In this document: in pieces, positions 17,032 through 25,974 of the stretch
How positions within the stretch are numbered: the stretch's first letter is position 1
Layout: every line of letters starts with the position of its first letter
Position numbers and translations under genes: made by a program
DNA from: Phocaeicola_A sp045647865
Lineage (GTDB): Bacteria > Bacteroidota > Bacteroidia > Bacteroidales > Bacteroidaceae
DNA length: 64,000 nt
Assembly: GCA_045647865.1 (NCBI GenBank)
Contig: JAZRMW010000066.1
Span: 41,859-105,858, forward strand
Direction: 5' to 3'
The notes under the pieces: generated by a model
Seen by the model: the letters and a program-made list of their open reading frames with translations, nothing else
Told to the model about the DNA's origin: nothing
Database searches by the model: none

Positions 17032-17134
17032 TTACAATTTACAATTTACAAAGTACAACTTATTCCCAAAGCACAAGAGGTACAAGTTCCGAATGGCAAA
17101 ATTGTACATTGCACTTGATAAATTATACATCAAT

Positions 17135-17977
17135 CTATTTGTATCTAATATTATCAATCAAACGAACATCGCCACAGAAGACGGTGATACAACCAACGAT
17201 ACCCTCAGCTTCGTCCCACTCGCGTACTGTTTGCAGAGTGCGGTCATCCACCACTTCGTAATATTCTAAACGGAGGCCTTCGATAGCTGCAATTCCTTCT
17301 TCAACGAATGATTTTGTCTCGGCCAACGTATGAACTTCAGCATACTTCTGACTCTCGAAAAGAATGCGGCTGATATTAAGTGCCGTAGTACGTTCTTCAA
17401 CCGAAAGACGAGTATTTCGACTGCTCATAGCAAGTCCGTCGGCTTCGCGCACAATGGGGCAACCGACAATTTCAAGCGGATAGTTCATCTGACGAACCAT
17501 TTCGCGGATGATGGCCAACTGCTGGAAATCCTTCTCACCGAAGTAGGCACGATGGGGTTGTACCATGTCGAACAGTTTGCTCACAATCTGACATACACCG
17601 TTGAAATGACCAGGACGAAAGGTTCCCTCCATTACCGTATCGAGCGGGGCATAAGAAAACGAACGGGTATCCGGTTCGGGATAAACCTCCTCTACAGAAG
17701 GAGCAAAAGCAATCATTGCACCCACGGATTGCAACAATTCGCAATCAGCCTCCAAGGTACGAGGGTATTTCAATAAATCATTCTTATCATTAAACTGGGT
17801 GGGATTCACAAAAATACTCACAACCGTTACATCATTCTCAGCGACACTACGCTCAACCAACGAAGCATGACCGGCGTGCAAAGCACCCATTGTCGGTACA
17901 AGTCCTACCATCTTTCCCTGTGCTTTCAAAGCGGACAGTTCGGCTTGCAATTCACTTATTGTATGTATTATTTTCAT
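17135..17977 (-). CDS. panC: Pantoate--beta-alanine ligase (pantothenate synthetase)
   Basis: 280-aa enzyme that condenses pantoate and beta-alanine with ATP. The HIGH-like motif is P-T-M-G-A-L-H-A-G-H (residues 28-37). G-E-K-D-F-Q-Q-L and M-S-S-R-N-T-R-L-S (KMSKS-like) are present, plus F-R-P-G-H-F-N-G-V-x-T/Q. Full length. Together with panD it supplies pantothenate. It starts divergently from the GT5-like gene. Confidence 0.97.
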   Translation of the reverse strand: MKIIHTISELQAELSALKAQGKMVGLVPTMGALHAGHASLVERSVAENDVTVVSIFVNPTQFNDKNDLLKYPRTLEADCELLQSVGAMIAFAPSVEEVYPEPDTRSFSYAPLDTVMEGTFRPGHFNGVCQIVSKLFDMVQPHRAYFGEKDFQQLAIIREMVRQMNYPLEIVGCPIVREADGLAMSSRNTRLSVEERTTALNISRILFESQKYAEVHTLAETKSFVEEGIAAIEGLRLEYYEVVDDRTLQTVREWDEAEGIVGCITVFCGDVRLIDNIRYK

Positions 17978-18188
17978 CTCTCTTGAATCTACTTATTCAT
18001 CAAAACCGTGAAAAACGGTGCAAAGTAAACCATAATTTGCCACATAACGAAAGAAAACGGCCGTTTTGTGCAGAAAAAGTTTTCGAACCACCCATTTTTA
18101 AGCGTAAATTTGAGTTAAAAATCAACGACTTAACAAAACATAACCATTTATTCATGATTGAAAAGAGGCAAATTTGTCTATTTTTTCG

Positions 18189-18196
18189 TATCTTTG
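18189..18196 (+). promoter_or_regulatory. -7 box of the GT5-like gene
   Basis: TATCTTTG, an exact TAnnTTTG match, lies 27 bases before the ATG at 18224. No well-spaced TTTG at -33 is visible, so the promoter may rely on the -7 element. Confidence 0.5.
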
Positions 18197-18223
18197 CACA
18201 ATCTTTTGAGAAAATATATCAAG

Positions 18224-19069
18224 ATGAAGGCAAAAAAGGTTCTTTTTATAACCCAAGAAATCACACCCTACGTACCCGATACGCCCATGTCGCTTGTCGG
18301 TAGAAAACTTCCCCAGAAGACCCAAGAGAAAGGACGGGAAATACGCACATTCATGCCCAAATGGGGTAACATCAATGAACGGCGAAACCAATTGCATGAG
18401 GTAATACGCCTCAGCGGTATGAACCTCATCATTGATGATACTGACCACCCGCTCATCATCAAAGTGGCCAGCATACAATCAGCTCGCATGCAGGTGTATT
18501 TCATTGATAATGATGACTACTTCCAGCAACGTATGATGGCAACCGATGAAGAGGGCAACGAATATCCCGATAATGACCAACGGACGATATTCTATGCACG
18601 CGGAGTATTAGAAACCGTGAAGAAATTGCGTTGGTGTCCAGACATCATCCATTGCCATGGATGGATGACAGCTCTCATCCCCTTATACATCAAGACCGCT
18701 TACAGAGAAGAACCTTGGTTCCGCGACTCACGTATCGTATTTTCGGTATATGAAGACGGATTCAAGCAATCGTTCAATGACAGTTATCTGGAACAACTGC
18801 TCATCAAAGACATGACTCCCGATTTGGTGAAGGATGTGAAACTTCCCATAGACTTTGCCGAACTCCATCGATTGGCTATCAGCTATTCTGACGGAGTAAT
18901 TCAAAATAGTGCCGATGCACGTCCCGAACTTCTACAATTTGCGAAAGACAAGGGAATTCCAACGTTGGAATACCAAGGAGAAGATAACTATGCTGGCAGT
19001 TTCTGCGACTTCTATGATTTGGTATGGAGCGTCGGCAAGGAAGACGAAGAAGAAGAGGAGGAAGATTGA
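18224..19069 (+). CDS. Glycogen/starch synthase-like N-terminal (GT5-type) domain protein, shortened
   Basis: 281 aa, against about 480 aa for complete GT5 synthases: only the N-terminal Rossmann half is present. Recognisable GT5 features are K-K-V-L-F-I-T-Q-E-I-T-P-Y at the start, E-I-R-T-F-M-P-K-W-G, V-Y-F-I-D-N-D-D-Y-F, and D-I-I-H-C-H-G-W-M-T-A-L-I-P-L-Y. The K-T-G-G-L loop that binds ADP-glucose is missing, and the C-terminal GT-B domain with its E-x7-E motif is absent. The end is a strongly acidic tail (E-D-E-E-E-E-E-E-D). I infer a non-catalytic or regulatory relative; annotation as an active glycogen synthase would be unsafe. Start ATG 18224 follows the -7 box; an upstream frame start would overlap the promoter. 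Confidence 0.8.
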   Translation: MKAKKVLFITQEITPYVPDTPMSLVGRKLPQKTQEKGREIRTFMPKWGNINERRNQLHEVIRLSGMNLIIDDTDHPLIIKVASIQSARMQVYFIDNDDYFQQRMMATDEEGNEYPDNDQRTIFYARGVLETVKKLRWCPDIIHCHGWMTALIPLYIKTAYREEPWFRDSRIVFSVYEDGFKQSFNDSYLEQLLIKDMTPDLVKDVKLPIDFAELHRLAISYSDGVIQNSADARPELLQFAKDKGIPTLEYQGEDNYAGSFCDFYDLVWSVGKEDEEEEEED

Positions 19070-19201
19070 TTCCCCCTCTCTTCTCTTAGACTTCTCCCTC
19101 CCCCCCCCAAAAAAAGGAACAGAGTATATATCAAACAAACTTCCATGAAATACAGAAGTTCTGAATTTTCTTTATTTTAACAACAAACCCTTATCGCTGA
19201 A

Positions 19202-20638
19202 ATGAAAAAAATACTCCAGTGTGTCACACTCATGATACTGGCAGGTCATATCACAAGTTGTGACGACAACACCGAAGGATTAGGTGAAAGCATGATGCCC
19301 GACCATGACAATATCAGCATCAATACCCATATATATAATGCTACAAGCCGTTCGATATTGGCCGGTGACTCTATCCTTGCAAGAACAAGCAGTGCATATT
19401 TGGGTAAATATACAGACCCTACATACGGAACTTTCGAAGCCGACTTCATGACCCAATTCCATTGCGTGGAAGAATTTGAATTCCCCGAAACAGGAGTGGC
19501 TGGCGACACTGCCGTATCAGCAGAAGTACGTCTCTACGTAAAATCATATTTCGGTAGTGCCACCAATCCCTGTCACATGAGTGTATATCCGCTCGACAGT
19601 GTATTGCAGGCAGATATGGATTATTATACAGACATCACCCCCACCGACTTCTACGATGAAGGAAAAGCGCCACTAGTATCACGTCCCTATACAGCTGTTG
19701 ACCAGACTGTACCAGATTCCATATCCAACTCAAGCAACTATGTCCCTTATATCCGCATTCCGTTGCCACGTAACTTCGGAACAGACATTATCCGGAAATA
19801 TTACGAGAAGGACGAGAACGGAAAACACATCGGAAAAAAATATTTTGCCAATGCCGAAACCTTCATCAACAACGTATGCAAAGGAATGTACTTCAAATGT
19901 GACCAAGGGGATGGAACCATTCTCAATATCCAACAAGCACAACTGAATGTCTCATTCAAGTATTTCATACAAAGTAGTAGTGGAAAGTTGGATTCACTCG
20001 TTACTGTAGTAGCTCAATTTGCAGGTACTCAGGAAGTAATCCAAGCCAACCATTTCCTTACCGACAAAGAAACGCTGAAAAAATTGGCTGAAAATGACGG
20101 TAGCTGCACTTACTTGAAAACTCCTGCCGGTATCTTCACCGAAGTGGCTCTTCCATTGGATGAGATTTATGCCAACCATATCGAAAAGGGTGACACATTG
20201 AACTCTGTAAAGTTGACGATTACACGCTACAACACTACAACAGACGTAAACTCTGAAAATGAATTCAAGATGAGTATTCCCAAAACAATCTTGATGGTTC
20301 GTAAGAAGGACATGTACTCATTCTTTGAGAAAAATCAGGTAATCGACAACAAGACCTCTTATTTAGCGTCATTCAACGCCAGTTATAACACATACACGTT
20401 CAGCAACATGTCCCAACTCATTACTCATTGCATCAACGAAAAGAAAACAAACAACGGTAAGGTGGATGAAGATTGGAACAAAGTAGTACTGATTCCCGTT
20501 GTGACAACAACCGACACATCCAATAATATTGTCACGATCCGTCACAACCTGAATCTCACCAGTGCCCGACTTATGGGAGGTTTCAATCCTGGAAATGAAC
20601 TACAGGTGCGCATCACCTATAGCAAATTTGCAGAGTGA
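19202..20638 (+). CDS. DUF4270 domain lipoprotein
   Basis: 478 aa. The signal peptide ends H-I-T-S before Cys (lipobox), followed by D-D. The body has the DUF4270 pattern: a start region G-L-G-E-S-M-M-P, L-G-K-Y-T-D-P-x-Y-G-T-F-E-A-D-F-M-T-Q, a long mixed beta region, and a late F-N-P-G-N-E-L-Q-V-R-I-T-Y-S. Function unknown; an outer-membrane or surface lipoprotein is likely. It follows the GT5-like gene by 132 bp. The spacer carries a C9/A7 tract (19100-19115). Confidence 0.85.
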   Translation: MKKILQCVTLMILAGHITSCDDNTEGLGESMMPDHDNISINTHIYNATSRSILAGDSILARTSSAYLGKYTDPTYGTFEADFMTQFHCVEEFEFPETGVAGDTAVSAEVRLYVKSYFGSATNPCHMSVYPLDSVLQADMDYYTDITPTDFYDEGKAPLVSRPYTAVDQTVPDSISNSSNYVPYIRIPLPRNFGTDIIRKYYEKDENGKHIGKKYFANAETFINNVCKGMYFKCDQGDGTILNIQQAQLNVSFKYFIQSSSGKLDSLVTVVAQFAGTQEVIQANHFLTDKETLKKLAENDGSCTYLKTPAGIFTEVALPLDEIYANHIEKGDTLNSVKLTITRYNTTTDVNSENEFKMSIPKTILMVRKKDMYSFFEKNQVIDNKTSYLASFNASYNTYTFSNMSQLITHCINEKKTNNGKVDEDWNKVVLIPVVTTTDTSNNIVTIRHNLNLTSARLMGGFNPGNELQVRITYSKFAE

Positions 20639-20725
20639 AAGGTCAATGAGGGAGTGCTTGGAAAATCATTGAATGTTTCTGTTATTGTTGCTGTAGAGCC
20701 GTATATATAATGCTCGTTTGAACTG

Positions 20726-20773
20726 TTCACTCCGTTCGGGAACTCTGTTTGTCCAGTTCCCGAACGGAGTGAA
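20726..20773. repeat. Perfect 19-bp hairpin downstream of the DUF4270 gene
   Basis: Arms TTCACTCCGTTCGGGAACT (20726-20744) and its exact complement (20755-20773) around a 10-base loop. No T-run on either side. It could be an mRNA 3'-end structure or a repeat element; the rest of the 365-bp gap (20639-21003) holds only the GH57 terminator. Confidence 0.75.
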
Positions 20774-20944
20774 TGGTTTAGAAGAATGGTATTAAACCCA
20801 TACAAGTTCGTTTCAATACATAACATGTAGCGATGAATGCTTGGAAGAGACAGAGGACAAGGCTTGAATATTCAAATTCTAAGCACTGAAGATTTATATC
20901 TTTCGGACATTTCATCCTACCAATGAAAAACGAATAAAAAAAAG

Positions 20945-20981
20945 AGAGGGTGTGTCAGTTTGATTTGACACACCCTCTTTT
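20945..20981 (-). terminator. Terminator after the glycogen operon
   Basis: 13-bp stem AGAGGGTGTGTCA (20945-20957) and its complement (20966-20978) with an 8-base loop. On the minus strand it is followed by a run of T (complement of 20934-20943). The plus-strand side has TTTT, so it may also end DUF4270 transcripts. Confidence 0.8.
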
Positions 20982-21003
20982 ACTAATTTTTCCAATTTTG
21001 TAT

Positions 21004-22377
21004 TTACTCAGCTTTCTTTGCTGTCTTCTTGGCCGTAGTTTTCTTTGGAGCAGCCTCCTTCTTGGCCTTAGCCGGTGCAGGAGCCAACTTGGCAAGTTTG
21101 GCCTGAAGTTTATCATTCTCCTTCTGCAGCATTTCCAACTCTTCACCCTGATTCTTGATGGTGGTCAAGAGGGCGTTCAGTTCCTCGTTGTCCATCTCTA
21201 CGGGATAGAGAGAGTTCACACGGCTGATGAAGTCGCCCAAGATGTTCATATAGTTGGTGAATGCATCGAAGGGAGAATCATAGATACCTCGGTTCAACCA
21301 GATTCCAGTCTGCTTGGTAGTCATAAAACGGAAGTTGTTCGAAGCCTGCATATAACTCCAATCCTGTTTGATGCGACGGTCGGTACAGATACGTACACGA
21401 TCAGCCACACTATAAAGCTTGTCAAATGCTTCACGCTGCATCACGTTACCCAACCAACAGCTAATGTCGCGTTCTTCATCTACCCAAGAGAGTGGATAAG
21501 GTACATCAATCTGGTCAACAGATTTCAGTTTACTGATAACCTCTGAAGGAGTAGAGAAAGTAATTCCGCGCTCCTTGGCACAAGCAGGCAAAGCCTTCAA
21601 AAATTCCAAAATATTGCTTGAGAGTGGTTGGCTGATACCCAATGCAGAAAGTTCCATGAAGATATTGAAAACCTGTTCTTCCTCCGGCATATCAGCAATC
21701 CATCCGATGTATTTGTCTGCAAAGAGAGGATATTCGTTCCACTCACTGTTGTTGAAGCGGAGGCTGATATCGTCAGAAAGTTTAAAATCACGAAGGAGCA
21801 ACTTCAACTTGTTGTTGTAGGCGCAGTGATAGAGATAATGAGGACTCTTCCATCCAAGTACATGCTTGGCACCTTCGGTAAGCATACCCTTGAATCCCAT
21901 GTTGGCAACCATCGCACCAATTTCATTACTATAAATCAAGCTACTGTTGCGGAACACTTTCGGATCTTGACCAAACATCTGCTTAATCTTTTTACGCATG
22001 TTCTCCACATCTTCGCAGAAGCACTCTTCATTAGCCAATGCAGAAAGGCCATGAGAGTAAGGTTCACACAGGAATTCGCAGCAACCAGTTTCATTCAACT
22101 CATGCAACAGTTCGATGACACGCGGAGCATACATCTCCAACTGTTCCAAACCCACACCCGAGAGTGAGAGAGCTACCTTGAATGCACCTCCGTTATTCTT
22201 TGCCATTTCAATAAGCGCTGTCAACGAAGGGATATAGCTACGTTCTGCAATGTCTGTGATGCTACGTTCATTTTCGTAGTCATCGTAATAATAGTGGTCG
22301 CGACCGATGTCAAAACAACGGTAGCGTTTCAGATGGATAATCTGATGTATCTCAAAATAAAGACAGATAGTTTTCAT
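21004..22377 (-). CDS. GH57-family alpha-glucan hydrolase/transferase with basic C-terminal tail
   Basis: 457 aa. The start (I-C-L-Y-F-E-I-H-Q-I) carries the GH57 HQ motif, here H-Q-I instead of the common H-Q-P. Further blocks are E-F-L-C-E-P-Y-S-H-G-L, F-R-N-S-S-L-I-Y-S-N-E-I-G-A-x-V, G-F-K-G-M-L-T-E-G and L-L-L-R-D-F-K-L-S-D-D-I-S-L-R-F, which fit the conserved GH57 regions; the catalytic Glu and Asp should lie in the last two or three blocks but I cannot assign them firmly. Residues about 405-435 form a short coiled coil. The last 20 residues are Lys/Ala/Pro-rich, like histone H1. It is the third gene of an operon with a GT4 synthase and a debranching enzyme, which points to intracellular glycogen metabolism. 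Confidence 0.88.
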   Translation of the reverse strand: MKTICLYFEIHQIIHLKRYRCFDIGRDHYYYDDYENERSITDIAERSYIPSLTALIEMAKNNGGAFKVALSLSGVGLEQLEMYAPRVIELLHELNETGCCEFLCEPYSHGLSALANEECFCEDVENMRKKIKQMFGQDPKVFRNSSLIYSNEIGAMVANMGFKGMLTEGAKHVLGWKSPHYLYHCAYNNKLKLLLRDFKLSDDISLRFNNSEWNEYPLFADKYIGWIADMPEEEQVFNIFMELSALGISQPLSSNILEFLKALPACAKERGITFSTPSEVISKLKSVDQIDVPYPLSWVDEERDISCWLGNVMQREAFDKLYSVADRVRICTDRRIKQDWSYMQASNNFRFMTTKQTGIWLNRGIYDSPFDAFTNYMNILGDFISRVNSLYPVEMDNEELNALLTTIKNQGEELEMLQKENDKLQAKLAKLAPAPAKAKKEAAPKKTTAKKTAKKAE

Positions 22378-22391
22378 TGTTTATTCTTTTT

Positions 22392-23657
22392 TTATTTGTT
22401 TTTTCTGATTAACTCGTCATAGATGGCACGATGGCGCAAGCCCACCTTTTCCCAAGTTATTTGGTCCACCTCCTTGATACCTTCCTCTTGCAGATATTTG
22501 AAGAGTGAGGGGTTGGTACAGATGGAGTAGATAGCATCGGCCATGGCATTGATATCCCAATAATCCACTTTGATAACATTCGTAAGGATTTCACCGCATC
22601 CTGACTGTTTACTGATAATGGAAGGTGTACCGCATTGCATAGCTTCCAACGGTGCAATACCGAACGGTTCGGAAACTGATGGCATCACGAATACATCGCT
22701 GTTTTTATAAGCCTCATAAACCTGTTTACCTTTTTGGAAACCGGGGAAGTGGAAACGATCGGCAATGCCACGCTCAGCGGCCAAGTTAATCATGGCATTG
22801 AGCATGTCGCCCGAACCAGCCATCACAAAACGGATGTTGCGTGTACGCTGAAGAACAAGAGCCGCAGCTTCCACAAAGTACTCAGGTCCCTTTTGCATAG
22901 TAATACGTCCGAGGAAAGTAACAACTTTTTCCTTCGGATGCTCCACACGAGGAATATCTTGGAGTTCTTGTGACAAAGGATACACAGCATTATGCATAGC
23001 CACACACTTACGGGGATCCTGATGGTACTGATGAATCACCGTCTGACGGGTCAACTCACTCACACACATGATACAATCGGCATGATCCATACCATCTTTT
23101 TCGATAGAATAAACGGTTGGATTCACTTTTCCACGCGAACGGTCAAAGTCTGTGGCATGCACATGAATACAAAGCGGTTTTCCACTTACCATCTTAGCAT
23201 GCACACCAGCGGGATAAGTCAACCAGTCGTGAGCATGAATAATATCAAATTCCTGCTGACGAGCCACAACTCCGGCTATGATGGAGTAATTATTGATTTC
23301 CTCATGCAAGTTTTTCGGATAACCACCGGCAAATTCCATGCAACCAAGGTCGTTCACATGCATGTACGAGAAATCAGAATAGATATGATCACGGAAGGCA
23401 TAATACTGCTCAGGTGTAGTGTAGCTCTGTAAACGTGACTTCAAGAAATCATAATCCACATCACGCCACACAATGGGCACTTGATTCATGCCAATGATAT
23501 TGAGGAATTTCTCCTCTTCACCAGTCGGTTTCGGCAAGCAGAAGGTAGTTTCCACATCACCCTGGACACTCAAACCTTTCGTAATACCGTAAGAAGCTAC
23601 GGCCAATCCACCAAGGATTTTGGGAGGAAATTCCCATCCAAACATTAATACTTTCAT
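22392..23657 (-). CDS. GT4-family glycosyltransferase, probable glycogen synthase
   Basis: 421-aa GT-B enzyme. The N-domain opens M-F-G-W-E-F-P-P-K-I-L-G-G-L-A-V-A, which provides the Gly-rich donor loop. The middle has I-I-H-A-H-D-W-L-T-Y. The C-domain has V-T-F-L-G-R-I-T-M-Q-K-G-P-E-Y, M-A-G-S-G-D and the E-x7-E motif S-E-P-F-G-I-A-P-L-E-A-M. Such proteins are the working glycogen synthases in many Bacteroidetes. It is 17 bases downstream of the debranching enzyme and 14 bases upstream of GH57, so clearly one operon. This is the better candidate for glucan elongation than the shortened protein at 18224. Confidence 0.88.
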   Translation of the reverse strand: MKVLMFGWEFPPKILGGLAVASYGITKGLSVQGDVETTFCLPKPTGEEEKFLNIIGMNQVPIVWRDVDYDFLKSRLQSYTTPEQYYAFRDHIYSDFSYMHVNDLGCMEFAGGYPKNLHEEINNYSIIAGVVARQQEFDIIHAHDWLTYPAGVHAKMVSGKPLCIHVHATDFDRSRGKVNPTVYSIEKDGMDHADCIMCVSELTRQTVIHQYHQDPRKCVAMHNAVYPLSQELQDIPRVEHPKEKVVTFLGRITMQKGPEYFVEAAALVLQRTRNIRFVMAGSGDMLNAMINLAAERGIADRFHFPGFQKGKQVYEAYKNSDVFVMPSVSEPFGIAPLEAMQCGTPSIISKQSGCGEILTNVIKVDYWDINAMADAIYSICTNPSLFKYLQEEGIKEVDQITWEKVGLRHRAIYDELIRKNK

Positions 23658-23674
23658 CGTTAGGTTCCTCCTTA

Positions 23675-25615
23675 TTATATATTATACTTATTCAATATGT
23701 ACAACGTTCTCAAAATCTCGGCAACATTCATGGCAAAAGACACCGCACCACGTCCCTTAAACGGAGGATTTCCGTCAAAGAGTTCGGGAATAGAACCGAC
23801 ACAGTGTGAGTTCATTTCAGCCTCGTATCCGATAAGTTGACGCTCTACGAAGGAAAGTCCGCTCATTTTATAGATACGCAGATAAGCCTCGAAATAGAAA
23901 CCCGCGAGCCAAGGCCATGCTGTTCCTTGATGATATGCATAGTCACGTTGGTTCTGAGGACCAACATAATTGGGATTGTATCCACCACTCTTGGGTGAAA
24001 GGCTACGCAATCCCTTCGGAGTTAGCAACTCCTTGGTCGTAATATCCAACACACGTTTCTTCTGATGCGTATCCAAGGGACTATAGTCAAATGCCACGGT
24101 AAAAATCATGTTGGGACGTACACTCCAATCCATCATATAGCCATCTACATAATCAAGCAAATACCCGTATTCGTTGAGGAAAGTCTCCACAAACGAAGGT
24201 TTCACTTTATCGGCCAATTTTTCCAACGGAGCAGCCTCAGCAGAATTACCCTGTTCATTAATCATCTTGGCAACAAACATCAGAGCATTATACCACAAAG
24301 CATTCACCTCTACCAAATAACCCGTTCGTGCTACGACTGGACGTCCACCGGCGGTAGAGTTCATCCAACTCACGGCTTTTCCCGTACCATTGGTATAAAG
24401 CAAACCATTCTGATGTAAGAACAAATTAGGATGCTTACCGCTCGTCAGATAATCCATAATATCCTCCAACAGTTGGCCATACTTTTCCCAACACTGCTTG
24501 ACACCCACCATTTTAGCATATTGCTGCAGTGTCCATACAGCCCATAGGAGGATATCGGGATGTTCCATTTCATAGACCTTCGCCTCACTCGGACGCTCGT
24601 TCATCCAATCATAGATAGCTTCGCGAGCCGTCTCCATAGCATTATGGAACTCATCCAATTCGCCTACGGCCAACGTCAAGCCAGGAAGGCTAATGAACAT
24701 GTCACGCGCACGGCATTTGAACCACGGATATCCAGCCAACACATAATTGCGATCACCCTGTTTGTTATGGAACTGATGGGCGGCATTGACCAAACAATGA
24801 TAGAAGCTGTCACGTGGAGCGCGTACTTCGACCTCCTTATCAAATGTACTCTTCAACGTACGTGTCGAAATGGGAGCCACACCACCGGAGAAGACAATGC
24901 TTTCGCCCTTCTTGATTTCCACTTCGAAGTATCCGGGAACATAAAGGTCTTCATTGAATGCATATCCGCGTTCCTGTTCCTTCGGGTATTCGATACCACG
25001 ATACCAGTCAGGTTGGAAATGGAATTCATTCTTCTTGTTCAACTGCATGAAGAGTTCGGGATACCCCGGATACATACATGTTTTGATACCATTCTCAACC
25101 ACCTGATAATCGCGGCTTGCTAGACTATTCTCGTGCGTATATTGGCGCACACTGCGGAAAGCAAGGAAAGGGCGCAATCTCAATGTTGTAGCAGAGTGAG
25201 CTTCCAACAAGGTATAACGGATAAGGATACGATTCTCGTGATGCACGAAAAGCTTTTCCTTCTTCAAAATCACACCACCCACGCGGTAAATGGTTGTAGG
25301 CACTTTCTCCCACTCAAATTCACGGATGTACTTGTGTCCGTTAGGAGCGTAATTGTTACCTTGATACTTGTGAAGTCCCAAGTTAAATTCGGCTCCATGC
25401 TGAATCACCGTTTCATCCAAACTCGACAAAAGCACATGGTTCTCATCATCCATTTCAGGAATAGGAATAACGAGCAGACCATGATACTTACGCGTATTGC
25501 AATCCACGATGGTAGAGCAATGGTAGGCGCCCGACCGGTTGGTACGTAGAATCTCACGTTGGAGGCTCTCTTCCAAATTGGTCAACAGCGTCTTGTCAAA
25601 TCGCAAATAGCTCAT
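23675..25615 (-). CDS. Glycogen debranching enzyme (amylo-alpha-1,6-glucosidase family)
   Basis: 646 aa. The N-terminal beta-rich domain (about 1-270) starts with E-I-L-R-T-N-R-S-G-A-Y-x-x-S-T and T-R-K-Y-H-G-L-L-V. The C-terminal (alpha/alpha)6 GDE domain has V-L-A-G-Y-P-W-F, R-A-R-D-M-F-I-S-L-P-G-L, N-E-R-P-S-E, S-W-M-N-S-T, R-T-G-Y-L-V-E-V-N-A-L-W-Y-N and the late G-T-A-W-P-W. In related enzymes the R-D block reads W-G-R-D-T, so R-A-R-D-M is slightly unusual. Role: removal of alpha-1,6 branches from glycogen in the cytoplasm. First gene of the operon, driven by the promoter at 25681-25712. Confidence 0.9.
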   Translation of the reverse strand: MSYLRFDKTLLTNLEESLQREILRTNRSGAYHCSTIVDCNTRKYHGLLVIPIPEMDDENHVLLSSLDETVIQHGAEFNLGLHKYQGNNYAPNGHKYIREFEWEKVPTTIYRVGGVILKKEKLFVHHENRILIRYTLLEAHSATTLRLRPFLAFRSVRQYTHENSLASRDYQVVENGIKTCMYPGYPELFMQLNKKNEFHFQPDWYRGIEYPKEQERGYAFNEDLYVPGYFEVEIKKGESIVFSGGVAPISTRTLKSTFDKEVEVRAPRDSFYHCLVNAAHQFHNKQGDRNYVLAGYPWFKCRARDMFISLPGLTLAVGELDEFHNAMETAREAIYDWMNERPSEAKVYEMEHPDILLWAVWTLQQYAKMVGVKQCWEKYGQLLEDIMDYLTSGKHPNLFLHQNGLLYTNGTGKAVSWMNSTAGGRPVVARTGYLVEVNALWYNALMFVAKMINEQGNSAEAAPLEKLADKVKPSFVETFLNEYGYLLDYVDGYMMDWSVRPNMIFTVAFDYSPLDTHQKKRVLDITTKELLTPKGLRSLSPKSGGYNPNYVGPQNQRDYAYHQGTAWPWLAGFYFEAYLRIYKMSGLSFVERQLIGYEAEMNSHCVGSIPELFDGNPPFKGRGAVSFAMNVAEILRTLYILNKYNI

Positions 25616-25680
25616 AGATTGTTATTATTTTAAGGTTTTATAATTGTAAAGTACTTTTTCACTACAATTTAAGTAGCATC

Positions 25681-25712
25681 CAAAATTACAAATACTTTTT
25701 CGAAGGAACAAA
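25681..25712 (-). promoter_or_regulatory. Promoter of the glycogen operon
   Basis: Minus strand: TTTG (25709-25712), 20 bases, then TAATTTTG (25681-25688). Expected transcription start near 25676, giving a leader of about 60 bases. The rest of 25716-25881 is AT-rich and I see nothing else in it. Confidence 0.6.
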
Positions 25713-25881
25713 CAATATGAAAGAAATCTTTATTTTTTTGAAAAACTTTTTCCCATAGTCGCCAAAATTATGCTTTATAACATAAATGAGAAAATTATAA
25801 ATTCCAGAATCCACTCACATCATATACTTTACGAACAAGCCTCCTCACATAAAAACAATCAAGAATGTCACTATTATTCAT

Positions 25882-25930
25882 AAAAAAGCGCCTGTTCCTA
25901 TCTCATATCAATATGAGGTAAGAACAAGCG
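25882..25930 (-). terminator. Terminator of the trpB2 gene
   Basis: A stem of about 20 bp with one mismatch: minus-strand arm from 25930-25911 pairs with 25908-25889, GCG-rich at its base, followed by six T (complement of 25882-25887). It sits about 45 bases after the trpB2 stop. Confidence 0.8.
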
Positions 25931-25974
25931 ACAGAAAAATCACGAGAAGCGACAAACAGTTTCTCAAAAAGGAA

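Noticed and set aside
18224..19069. Truncated glycogen synthase pseudogene
   Set aside because: A normal promoter box, intact frame and a deliberate-looking acidic end argue for a real short protein; no C-terminal half is found downstream in any frame.
20726..20773. Rho-independent terminator of DUF4270
   Set aside because: The stem is strong, but neither side carries a T-run, so I list it as a repeat/hairpin only.
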